This document shows positions 36,339 to 47,939 of a stretch of DNA of 64,000 bases, in pieces. Position 1 is the stretch's first letter; every line of letters begins with the position of its first letter. Source of the stretch: Cercis canadensis (lineage: Eukaryota > Streptophyta > Magnoliopsida > Fabales > Fabaceae); assembly GCA_003255065.1 (NCBI GenBank), contig QAOA01003028.1, forward strand, positions 2,420,440-2,484,439, read 5' to 3'. The translations under genes were made by a program, and so were the position numbers. Below the pieces are notes generated by a model, which did no database searches, had not been told where the DNA came from, and saw only the letters and a list, made by a program, of their open reading frames with translations.

Positions 36339-36446
36339 TAGGAGTGTTGAGTGAAATCTCCCTCCGTGAATTGATTGGCTCCTGCTATAGCATAGGAGTA
36401 TTGAGTGAAATCTCTCTCTCTGAATTGATTGGCTCTTGCTCTTGCC
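36339..36446. repeat. 54-bp tandem repeat upstream of array copy 5
   Basis: Two units of 54 bp (36339-36392 and 36393-36446), each reading TAGGAGTRTTGAGTGAAATC, then a CT-rich run and TGAATTGATTGGCTC. They contain the CAAT-like ATTGATTGG motif, so the duplication doubles a possible promoter element of copy 5. Confidence 0.8.
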
Positions 36447-36695
36447 CAAGGAAGCTGTGGTGGGCAGAGCCGCATACTAGAGACCAGAGGCGACGAGATG
36501 ATAAGGCCCATCTTCACTTTCACTGCAAACCCACAAAGCAAATATCTCTATGCCTCAAACAAACAAAATTATCCGCTCGTGAATGATATTCGCCATTCCT
36601 TCCCTCTATCTCTTCACCTATCTCTCCATAAGCCTCCTCTTCTTCCCTCTCTGAAACAAGCAAATCCTTCAGATTCTACTTCATCAGTTTCAGCC

Positions 36696-37652
36696 ATGGA
36701 TCCAAGCTCAGCTGAAGATGAAGTAAGCTATGATCTCTCTCCCATTTTGAAAGTATACAAAAATGGTCGTGTAGAAAGACTTGCAGGGGTAGAGTTTGTT
36801 CCTCCCTCTATCGACCCCGAAACCAACGTTGAATCCAAAGACGTTGTAATCTCAGAAGAAGAAGGCATATCTGCAAGGATTTTTCTTCCGAAACTCACCA
36901 ATCCAAACCAAAAGCTTCCTCTTTTAGTCTACTTCCATGGTGGTGCTTTCTGTATAGAAACCCCCTTCTCACCAAATTATCACAATTACCTTAATTCCAT
37001 TGCTTCAAAGGCTCATATCATTGGTGTCTCTGTTCATTACAGGAGAGCACCAGAGCACCCTGTTCCTACTGCCCATGAAGATTCATGGGCTGCGGTTAAA
37101 TGGGTCACTTCCCATTTTGGTGGAAATGGCCCTGATGAGTGGCTGAATCGCCATACCGATTTTGGGAAGGTGTTCTTTGCCGGGGACAGCGCTGGTGCTA
37201 ACATCGCACACCACTTGGCGATTCGGGTCCGGACGGAAGGATTGGCGGGTCTAAAGCTTGAAGGCGTTGCTTTGGTGCATCCATTTTTTTGGGGCGCGGA
37301 ACCAATTGGGTCGGAGTCGGATCGGCCCGAATATACAGAGAAGGCGCATAATTTATGGCGTTTTGCATGCCCAACTACGAGTGGATCTGACGACCCGCTG
37401 ATCAACCCGGATAAGGATCCGAACCTGGGAAACCTTGGGTGTAGCAGAGTGCTTGTTTGTGTTGCCGAGAAGGATTTGTTGAGGGATAGAGGTTGGTATT
37501 ACAAAGAATTGCTGCACAAGAATGGGTTTTCTGGAGATGTGCAGGTAATGGAAGCAAAAGAGGAAGATCATGTGTTCCATATGTTCAAGCCAACCTGTGA
37601 GAATGCAGCAGCTATGCTTAACCGGATTGTTTCCTTCATTAAACAGGGTTAA
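36696..37652 (+). CDS. CXE: carboxylesterase CXE, array copy 5 (CXE12/13-like)
   Basis: Intronless, 318 residues from the ATG of MDPSSAEDEVSYDL, which matches the siblings' start. HGGAF at 81-85, YRRAPEH at 115-121, GDSAG at 163-167 (Ser165), Asp260 in VAEKD and His292 in EDHVF form a complete triad. Closest to copy 4, with the same inserted FWGAEPIGSE segment. The frame stays open upstream to an in-frame ATG at 36498, which would add 66 residues rich in Ser, Leu, Lys and Pro. I prefer the downstream start because every sibling begins there and it lies in a better leader context. A TA repeat lies just past the stop codon. Confidence 0.94.
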   Translation: MDPSSAEDEVSYDLSPILKVYKNGRVERLAGVEFVPPSIDPETNVESKDVVISEEEGISARIFLPKLTNPNQKLPLLVYFHGGAFCIETPFSPNYHNYLNSIASKAHIIGVSVHYRRAPEHPVPTAHEDSWAAVKWVTSHFGGNGPDEWLNRHTDFGKVFFAGDSAGANIAHHLAIRVRTEGLAGLKLEGVALVHPFFWGAEPIGSESDRPEYTEKAHNLWRFACPTTSGSDDPLINPDKDPNLGNLGCSRVLVCVAEKDLLRDRGWYYKELLHKNGFSGDVQVMEAKEEDHVFHMFKPTCENAAAMLNRIVSFIKQG

Positions 37653-37663
37653 AGCATGCAGTT

Positions 37664-37666
<3 letters not shown>

Positions 37667-37695
<29 letters not shown>
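37667..37695. repeat. TA microsatellite in the 3' flank of array copy 5
   Basis: About 14 TA units beginning about 15 bp after the stop codon, probably within the 3' UTR; expected to be length-polymorphic. Confidence 0.9.
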
Positions 37696-37701
<6 letters not shown>

Positions 37702-39117
37702 GTTTTTAATTACCGTTTTTCCTTTTCAACACGTGCAGTCCTTGTTGTAGCATATAACTATTGTATGGAAGTTTTAGAATTTTAATATTGATCTGCATTA
37801 GTCCATGCAAAATTTCTGAATGAATATTAAAAAGGTCACTAATAATATTTTAGTTATAGCATGTAGGTTGGAATTCAAGAACTAATGAACTCAACTATAT
37901 AAGATTTTAGTTATGACATTTGATTAGTTATTATGAAGTAACGAAAATAATGGGAAGTTATGGCAGAGGGGAAGAGAGGAAGGAAAGCAGCATAAGGAAG
38001 AGGCTTTTTGGCCTTTTAGGAGTTGGTAAAGCTAAAACGTTTAGATGATTGCAATAGACAGAATCTAGATGCAAGTACCAATAATTCACTATGTGGGGCT
38101 TCCCTGGATTGAATCCACTAACTTCGCAGAGAAAGAACATAATGGTCATTGTCAAACATGCGTAAAGCAAGCAGCAAAGTCATATAGATACAATACTTCA
38201 ATAGTCAGTTTCAGGGCAAGGGTTTGCCTTTATTTTCTCTCTCAAAATACAATCTGTGCATAATGGAATCATACATTTTCAGATTTTCTCATTGCACTAA
38301 CGTATACGTTACGTACTCTGGACAAGAACAGAAGGTGGGGAAAAAAATGTATTAACCACCAAACAACCTTTATGAAAGATACTACTATGAAACTAGTTAT
38401 AAGGCAAATTTAATTAAAAAAAGAGAAGTTTTAACGTGAGACCAATCCAACAATGAATAACCCATTATTTTAGCCATTTTCAATTGATCTTATGGAAATG
38501 AATGAGGTGGCATATCAGTTGGGCCATGAGCTCAATATATTGGGCCAATAGCCACAGTGGGCAAGCCTGCTTAAGCTCTAGGACATCCCCAACGAATTCA
38601 TATGCTTTTTACCCCAAAAGAAATAGAGGTTTTTTCCTTTTTATTTTTAGAAAAAGAAATGAAACTACCATAAGTGAAGTGAATTTTGAAATACAGTGTT
38701 CAACTTCCTGACTTGTTTTTCTGCATCATCTTACTCTCTATCTCTTTTTCTGTCTCGTTGGGGAAGCTTTTCTTTTATTTATTTTTTTGCCATGGTTGGC
38801 GAAGCTGAGTTGCATCGTAAGTCATAACTTGTCAAAAAAGAAAAATAAGAAGAAAAAAAAACTGTTAATTATTTCCACGGTGAATATTAAATATGGAAAA
38901 ATATCGTGCTCTTTCCGCATAATACTGATTTGCTGCTCGCAAGGAAAACTTGGCGATTAGGTAGCCACCAATTGGTTCTCAGACACTATTCTCCAGTACC
39001 TGTAGTAGTAGCTTTGGATTTTTTTCCCTCCCATTCCCATTCCCAATCACAAAACAAAACCACAACCACTGCCACTTTGTAATTGTTAAACCCAGGTTTC
39101 CTCTCACTGTGTTATCC
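37696..39117. other. intergenic between array copy 5 and PREP
   Basis: No gene recognised. The right end is the PREP promoter and leader. Open frames here are short and without domains. Confidence 0.55.
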
Positions 39118-42100
39118 ATGGAGAGGGCAGCTATTCTTCGTTCCATATCGTGCTCTTCTGTGGCTTGCACCAGATACTTCTCTCGCTCTTCTCACAGGCT
39201 TTCTCGCTCCTCTTCATCTTCTATTCTCTTGTCTCGCTCTGCCTCATCAGCTCAGATAAACTTCCACCGTTCAATTTCGTCCCCTTCCAAGCGTTCTGTG
39301 CTCCGCCGCCACTTGAGATTGGCCCCCGCTGCTCTACCTTCTTCGTCGCTTTTCTTCAGGAAGCATTTCTCCACGGTCTCTCCTCGAGCTGTTGCCTCTC
39401 CGCCAGTTACATCTTCTTCTGGTATGCGCAGTAATAACCTGTTTTGTGTATGCACAGTAATAACCTGTTGTCGTGCACTTTATTTCCATTTCATTTGCTT
39501 GATATTACTTTTATGTCTCCGATTAATTGTAGAATTTGCTGAAGTAAAAGATGAAGTTGCCGAAAGATTAGGATTTGAAAGACTTTCAGAAGAATTTATT
39601 CCAGAATGCAAATCCAAAGCAGTGTTATTCCGGCACAAAAAGACAGGCGCTGAGATCATGTCTGTCTCAAATGATGATGAGAATAAGGTGTTTGGGATTG
39701 TTTTCCGCACTCCTCCGTAAGTAAACTAGCAGCTTAAAAGAAGCAATACAAAAACATGAATGTCAAACAGCAATTTTCAACTTGTCACCTATGAAGCAAG
39801 TACAAGGATAGTGCATATTTATAGTTATAGGTGATACTTCAGGATGGTCTTTTCTTAGTTATGCATAGACCACCAGTCTTTGCTGGGTTTATACATTCTA
39901 GATGTTATACATTCTAAATGTATTTGCGGGTGAGGTATAAACTTCTGGAGTGATACTCTTCTGCAATAGATGCACGCAGAATATTGTATAAAATTCCTGA
40001 ATTATTTGTTCATGCAGGAAAGACTCAACTGGTATCCCTCACATATTGGAGCATAGTGTATTATGCGGGTCAAGAAAATATCCTCTAAAAGAACCATTTG
40101 TTGAATTATTGAAAGGAAGCTTGCATACTTTCCTGAATGCATTCACATATCCTGATAGGACTTGTTATCCGGTTGCTTCCACAAATACCAAGGTAACAAG
40201 CCAAGAAGTTGAATATTGAACTTCCATGGTTTCTGTCTTGATCTAATAATTGACCTGATGCTACAAGATTGTTCTCTTTCTAAACAGGACTTCTATAATT
40301 TAGTTGATGTGTACCTGGACGCAGTTTTCTTTCCTAGATGTGTAGAGGATTTTCAGACGTTTCAACAGGAGGGTTGGCACTTTGAGCTTAATGATCCTTC
40401 AGAAGACATCACTTATAAAGGTTGGGTAGATATAGCCAATATCTATTTCTTTCTCTTCAGGCCTTTCAGCATTTGTCCTTCTTTGATATTTTTGTGCTCT
40501 TACAATCTCCAATTGCTTTGCTCATGCTTTTCAATTGTTTCTAAGTGATATTTTATTGTTTTTATTCCAGGTGTTGTGTTTAATGAGATGAAGGGTGTTT
40601 ATTCTCAACCTGATAATATACTAGGGCGGACTGCTCAACAGGTTAGTTTTTAAACGGCTTGTACTGTTCTTTTCTTTTCTTTATTTTAATCAAGTTTTCT
40701 CCTATTCCTATCTGTTTTTAGCCATTGTCTCTCTTCCATGCCATCACCTTTGGGAGATTGTTTGTTGGGCAGTTTCTGAAATTTTTGTTTGTGACAATTT
40801 AAGTTCTGTGAATTCTTATTGTTGCATATGGTTCTGCCCAGGCTCTTTTCCCAGACAATACCTATGGTGTTGATAGCGGAGGTGATCCTCAAGTCATTCC
40901 AAAATTGACATTTGAGGCATTCAAGGTTTGTTTTTAGAATCACTGAAAAAGTATTTTAGTTTATAGCACTAATTTACATGAGGATGATTGTTAGGGTGTT
41001 GTTTGTTTGTGCTCACCAACAATTTGGTTCTATGCAAGTTTATGTAGCATGATAGGGAATTTTACATTTTTTTCCCTGTATTTTGTCAATCTTGTCTGCA
41101 TTTATACCTCATTGACCTTTTTATGGCCAAGTAGACTTTTAGTGAACTCAATCATAGTGATTAGAAATAATTAAGTGTTCTTTTAATTGAGATGCTTTTT
41201 GTATTGAACTTAATTGACAGGAATTTCATCGCAAGTATTACCATCCTAGCAATGCCCGAATATGGTTCTATGGAGATGATGATCCAAATGAGCGCCTTCG
41301 CATCCTGAGTGGTAATAATTATTTAATTAATATGCCTTTTAAGTACTGGGATAGTGTCCTTGTGTTAATGCTCATTTGTAGGTTCAAGTCCTCATTTCTG
41401 AGTAGAGGGAATGACTAAAGTATATGGCGTGATTCCTCATCTGAACTCATTTTACCCTTGCTATCGCAAAGGTCAGGATATTGGTGGATAACATTGAGGA
41501 GCTCTTTCAGGGATCATAAGGACCTTCCTGTGGAAGGGTTTTAGCCAAACAAATGATCATCTGGATACAGTTCCCTTTTGCAAAGCTTGTAAGCAACAGC
41601 AAAGTAGGGTCTCTGCAGACTAGTGACTGGGAGAGGGTATTAAAAGACTAGTTACTCCCAACTACTCTCTTCTCAAAAGAATAAAGAGAGGAAGTATATG
41701 AATAAATCTGAAAAGCTGATAAGTTACATTTTATGGAACCAATCTCCTGATGATGTTTTGCCTATTTCTGAAATAGATGGATTATGATGTCTTGGAGTCC
41801 TCAAATCTGCATTTGAATAATGTTACTTCCCTTCTGGCATTAGGTTAATCTACCCATTTGTCAGTGAATAGCATGAGAGAGAGAGGCAAGTTTCATTTTC
41901 AAGCCTTGCTATTACCTGAAGATCATCTTTCATGTATCTAGGTTAATGGTCATTTGGAGTTATATCACTGACTGCTTGTGTTCTATATTTACTGATAATA
42001 GATGCTTGTTTCTGTCCATGCTATGGACTATGGTTGTCCTGTTATCTTGCTTAAGGAGGTTTTCTTGTCCTCCTCTTCCTTTGTACCCTTTCTTTCTCTC

Positions 42101-45100
42101 TAATGAAATTTCTTCTTTTATTAAAAAAAATAAAAAAATTGTCCTGTTATGTTGGTTAATAACCGAAAGGAGATGGTTGTCCTGTTTTCTGTTTATAGCC
42201 TTTATTTAAGACCAGTTCTGAAAGGTTATTTTAGACTTTTAGCAACTGGCTACTTACTTCTGTTCCTTTTTCTTTGTCATCCAGAGTACTTAGACATGTT
42301 TGATGCAAGTTCAGCTTCGAATGAATCAAAGATTGAAGTACAAAATCTATTTTCAAAGCCAATCCGGATTGTTGAGAAATATCCTGCTGGCAATGAGGGT
42401 GATTTGAAGAAGAAGCATATGGTCTGCCTTAACTGGTTGCTCTCTGATAAGCCCTTAGACTTGGAAACTGAGCTAACCCTTGGGTTTTTAGACCATCTTA
42501 TGTTGGGCACTCCTGCATCACCACTCAGGAAAATTTTGCTAGAAAGTGGACTTGGTGATGCCATTATTGGTGGTGGGGTTGAAGATGAGCTCCTTCAACC
42601 TCAGTTTAGCATTGGATTGAAGGGTGTTTCTGAAGATGATATTAACAAGGTAGAAGAATTGGTCGTGAGTACTCTTAGAAAGTTAGCAGAGGAAGGTTTT
42701 GATACAGATGCTGTGGAGGCTTCTATGAATACAATTGAATTTTCTCTCAGGGAGAACAACACTGGGTCATTCCCCCGTGGCCTGTCGCTCATGCTTCGGT
42801 CCATTGTAAGACGTGCTCAAATCTTTTATCATGTGGCAAATTTAGCATCGTTTGCTGATTGAGCTTATAAAAGTTTTGGTTTTATTGTAGGGTAAATGGA
42901 TTTATGATATGAATCCCTTTGAGCCACTAAAATACGAGAAGCCCCTACAAGACTTAAAATCTAGAATAGCGAAGGAGGGCTCTAGAGCTGTTTTTTCTCC
43001 TCTAATAGAGAAATTCATCTTGAACAACTCTCATCAAGTTACCATTGAAATGCAGGTACTCATATACTAATTCCTCTAGCCTTAAAACTGTTTGTGTGAT
43101 GCTTTTTGTATCCAATTTGTTGGTTACTTATAGTGATATTTCCTTATCAGCCTGATCCTGAAAAAGCAGCCCGTGATGAAGCAGCTGAGAAAGAGATCTT
43201 AGAGAAAGTTAAAGCTAATATGACAGCAGAAGATCTTGCTGAACTAGCACGTGCTACCCAAGAGCTTCGGTTGAAGCAGGAGACTCCTGACCCACCAGAA
43301 GCTTTGAAAACCGTTCCAAGTCTCTCTCTACAAGATATTCCTAAAGAAACTATTCATGTTCCCATTGAGGTTATCATTTACTGTTTCTCTTGAGTTAGAG
43401 CTCTTTATTTTTGCCTTTGCTTCCTTAGAGATTCACTGGGATTTGCATGGTAAATGTAGGTTGGGGAAGTCAACGGAGTGAAAGTTTTACGGCATGATCT
43501 CTTCACCAATGATGTCCTTTACACTGAAATAGTCTTCAATATGAGTTCATTGAAGCAAGAGCTTCTTCCTTTGGTCCCGCTATTCTGGTACTTATATAAC
43601 CTCTGAGAGCTATTACAGATTTTGTTTCCGTGAATCTATAGTTCCTTATATTTGCTTCTATTATGAACATTTCTAATTACCAACTGAAAGAGGTGTGTTA
43701 TCATCATTGACATTCCTAGGTCTGGAGTTTAGTTATTTAGATTTATTAAATCTCATTTCAGAAGATGCTTGGGATGCATATAGATATCATATTAATATAA
43801 TTATGAAACTAATCATAATTATGATTTGGTCCTATGTCATTTCTCTACTGGTAATCTCTTTTCTCAATATATTCCCTGCTCATAACTGGCAATCAGTCTT
43901 TTTTATTTTTTTATGTTTCAATTCTTTTGTTCTTCATTTGGCATATCTCAGAAGCGCCTTCCTGGTAGATTAATTACATCACCCTTTCTGATTATTCCAT
44001 GGTATTGTTGACAGTCAATCACTGCTGGAGATGGGCACAAAGGATTTGAGTTTTGTCCAACTAAACCAATTAATTGGGAGAAAAACAGGAGGAATATCTG
44101 TTTATCCATTCACATCATCGGTGCGGGGCAAGGAAGATCCTTGCAGTCATATAATTGTTAGAGGCAAAGCCATGGCTGGGCGTGCTGAAGACCTTTATGA
44201 CTTGGTAGTTTTGTCTTTCTAGAACTTTGTTACTAAGGTTTCATAGTCCAGATCTGTTCAGCTCTCAATGGTCTAAATTATTAACCTAAAAAGTTTCTAA
44301 TTGGAGTATGCGAAGACTAATTTCTTGCATGCTCCTTTATTTTAGGTTAATTGTGTTCTTCAAGATGTCCAATTTACAGACCAACAGCGATTCAAACAAT
44401 TTGTTTCACAGAGCAGAGCAAGAATGGAGGTAATTATCAAATTGTTGTATGTAAAAATAGGGTGAATAGGATTAAAAAGACTATATACTGAACAAACACA
44501 TTGATTATTTCTTGTGCAATTTTTTGTCTATTTTCAGAATCGATTAAGAGGCAGTGGTCATGGAATTGCGGCTGCAAGGATGGATGCAAAATTCAATGTT
44601 GCAGGCTGGGTGTCTGAAAAGATGGGTGGTCTCAGGTTGGCATATAGAGATACCCTTGTGATTTTTTCCAAAGGCACATTTACATTTTGTTCTTTGTCTT
44701 TGTATAGATTCCTGATTGAAATGGTTCTAGTAAGTTATCTTGGTTACATATGCTTCAGTACTACTATTATCTATAAGTTGTAAAGTTTCATGATTGACAC
44801 TTTTAATATATTTTTAGATATTAAGTGGAGACCAAATTGTAATTCCAGTTCCATAACTAATGTTTCTGAAATAGTTTCTGTTTCTGGTAATACTTCTAGT
44901 TACCTTGAATTCCTCCGAACTCTTGAAGAGAAAGTTGATCAAGATTGGGCTAATATCTCGTCATCTCTTGAAGAAATTCGCAAGTCCTTACTTTCTAAGC
45001 AGGGATGCATGATAAATATCACTGCTGATGGAAAAAATCTAGCGAACACAGAAAAATTTGTGAGCAAATTTGTTGATTTGCTTCCTACTAGCTCCGCCTC

Positions 45101-46657
45101 TCCAATTGCAACAACCTCCTGGAATGCTCGACTTCCCTTGGAAAATGAAGCTATCGTGATACCTACTCAGGTAAGATAGATTTTGTTATCCCTTCGCGCG
45201 TGTGTGTTTCTCCATTTCTGTAGTGATTTCTATCAATATTTTTAAGCTTTTCCCTTGTACAGGTTAATTACGTTGGAAAAGCATTCAATATCTATGATGC
45301 TGGTTATAAGCTTAATGGGAGTGCATATGTCATCTCAAAATACATTAGTAATACATGGTTGTGGGATCGAGTACGAGTTAGTGGTGGAGCTTATGGAGGT
45401 TTCTGTGATTTTGATACTCATTCAGGTAAACAGGTGTATCATGTTTAGGAATAATGTTTTAAGTTGGATCTCCTACAATCTCACCTTTCTATTTTTTTTA
45501 CTTTATAGGAGTGTTTTCCTTCTTATCCTATCGTGACCCCAACTTGCTCAAGACAGTTGATGTATATGATGGAACTGGAGACTTCTTACGGGAACTTGAA
45601 ATGGATGATGACACTTTAACAAAAGCTATAATAGGGACCATTGGGGATGTAGATGCATATCAACTTCCTGATGCTAAAGCTTATAGTAGGTATGTATGGA
45701 GATTTGGTTGTTCCAAACTTTAATGTGACACCTCTCACCATTCCTATTGTTTTGCTATGGTGCTACCTAATGTTTTGATATGAGCGTTCTTCATTTCCAT
45801 ATGCCTTCTCTTTTTTTGTTTTTTGAAAGAATAAAATGAAAAAGTGTTTGATCCTTGAGTTTTGAGTCCCATTTAAGAATAAAGATTGTTCAAACTGTAT
45901 TTTCACATTGACTCAAAGCAAACAAACTCTCAGGCAAGGTCATATAGATGCTTCTCAATCTGCAATTATTGTTGCTTTTTTATTACAATAACAAATTTGT
46001 GTTTTCTTTCATTTCCTTTGCAGTGTGTTGCGGCACTTACTGGGTATCACTGAAGAAGAAAGACAAAGGAGACGTGAAGAGATATTATCTACGAGGTGGA
46101 GATTCTGATTTTTAATTAAGATTATCTGATCTCCTGGTTTTTATGAGCATAGGGCCTTTTGACGCAATGCTATCAATGCAGCGTATTCATATAATCTTGC
46201 ATCCACGCATGTTGCTTGCATCACAATGAACTATTAACAGTTCTGAAATGACTTTCTGGATCTATATTTAAAATCAATTTAATCATGGTTAATTGGCTAT
46301 ATAGGTTTTTCCTGTACTTGGGTAATCTCATTTTGATTAAATGTATTTTATTCAATGAAAACAGCCCGAGGAATGGAGGAGATGCATATTATTTTTGCAT
46401 ATGAATTTTTGTGAACTGCCTTGGCAACTAAGTATTGAAACATCTGCTTTTGGAATAGTTTGGTCGTTGACCTTTGAATATATTTGTAGTTCTTATTTTC
46501 TTGTTTCTTCTACAGTTTGAAGGACTTCAAAGAATTTGTGGATGCAATAGAAGCAGTTAAGGACAAAGGGGTTGTGGTTGCAGTGGCATCTCCAGAGGAT
46601 GTAGATGCAGCTAACAAGGAGCGTTCCAACTACTTTCAAGTAAAGAAAGCCCTTTAG
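39118..46657 (+). CDS. PREP1: presequence protease, M16C zinc metalloprotease
   Basis: Nineteen exons: 39118-39421, 39533-39716, 40018-40192, 40288-40420, 40571-40641, 40842-40925, 41221-41311, 42285-42805, 42891-43055, 43151-43369, 43460-43587, 44015-44204, 44346-44429, 44538-44635, 44900-45170, 45263-45425, 45509-45689, 46024-46095 and 46516-46657. They join to 1091 residues, like Arabidopsis PREP. The first 85-100 residues are Ser/Arg-rich and almost free of acidic residues, a dual mitochondrial/plastid transit peptide. The inverted zinc motif HILEH (His171, Glu174, His175) and the distal ligand Glu271 in VVFNEMKG have the family spacing of 97 residues from Glu174. Further hallmarks are KGSLHTFLNAFTYPDRTCYP, GLGDAIIGGG, and the C-terminal WLWDRVRVSGGAYGGF. 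The enzyme degrades cleaved targeting peptides and other short peptides inside mitochondria and chloroplasts. A 26-bp tandem repeat begins at the intron 1 donor. Confidence 0.96.
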
Positions 46658-47518
46658 ATTAAGAATTTGTTCTGCACGAATGGGAAATTTTCTATTTTCT
46701 TTTCTTTCCCTTATTTTTCTTTAATTATTTTATGTAGGATATATTATTATAGTAGCTTATAGAATATTTTATTATTTCCTCATTGAGAAATTGTAAGATA
46801 CTGGGGTCCCTGGGGATCTTATCCGGTTCCATAATATGAAATCAGCCCACTTCTCCCTACTCCCCTCCCCGAGTTTCCAAATAGTTGCATTACTGTTTGT
46901 TTAGTGACAAATTGCATGTCAAAGAAATCAAAACCTAAGTTTATGCTTAGACATTGAAATTTGAAAATAAAGCCCAATTGATTAGGAGCATCTGTGTTTC
47001 ACATATATGAAAAAGGACACGTTAATTAGCGAAGCCAACCCATTGTTTTTTTAGTTCTTTTCCCCCTTTTGGAACAAGCCAAAATATACGGTCTCTTACC
47101 TGTCTGAGGGTCTATCATTTTTCCAATCCTTAACTGTCTTACTTTATCTTCATAGAACAGGAATTCAAAATTAACTTGTTAGCCATCCTGTTCTATGGCC
47201 AATGGCTACTTTTTGTACTGCGGTGCCAGTATTGCTTTGAAATGAAAAGGAGGTAAATTGTATTTTTTTTAAAAAAAATTGTGATAAAACCTTCAATCTC
47301 CTATCAAGTTCAGAAAAATAAAAATTACTGAACCAATAACCTTTTCTCACTTTATTGGTGTGAAAACTGCTCTTGTATTACTTGAAGACTTGTTTGTTAG
47401 TACATTGCATAACCAGATCCAATGCCTCGTCCCCATTCCCCATGAGAATGTAATAATAAAATGTAAATTTTACATTTTACATACTTATTATTTGTGGTGC
47501 TGCTTTTACTATACCCCG
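46658..47518. other. 3' flank of PREP, no gene
   Basis: 3' UTR and downstream sequence of PREP, AT-rich. No recognisable gene or element with ends. Confidence 0.55.
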
Positions 47519-47720
47519 TCTTTTTTTTTTTTGGTGTGAGAAGTGGAATTGATTGAATAACAAAGAGTTCCAGGTACAGTTCCTTAACACAAATAATAAG
47601 AGATTACATCACCAACAAACCGAAACAAAAGAGACTGAATCGTACTTCGTAAGGACTGCTACCCCCGTGTCCTTAGCTACTTTAATCAACACCTGAACAG
47701 TAGCAAATTGAAAAGAAAAA
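47519..47720 (-). mobile_element. possible truncated retroposon 3' end
   Basis: On the minus strand an open stretch ends in a stop near 47610, then a short 3' tail and a 13-base poly-A run (T-run at 47521-47533). A poly-A tail directly after an unrelated 3' sequence fits a 5'-truncated LINE or processed copy. No target duplication or protein match could be established. Confidence 0.25.
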
Positions 47721-47939
47721 AACACCTGAAGAATATTTCTTTCTGGTTCTAATCATCGCCTGAAGAACTGCTTGTATACCCTTAATGGGTTGGGGTTTGA
47801 ATTTCTCAGATTTCTGTCTGCTTAGTTATTTTTATTTTACTATTTTCTCAGATTTTTATCTCCAATTTTTTTTTAAAAAAAAATTAGTGAAACTTTTTAT
47901 TTTTCTCTAATTATTTCAAGAAAATTTTCAAAAAAATTA

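Noticed and set aside
42149..42284. Open frame extending PREP exon 8 upstream into intron 7
   Set aside because: The frame runs on by chance; a CCAG acceptor at 42281-42284 and family similarity beginning at EYLDMF place the exon start at 42285.
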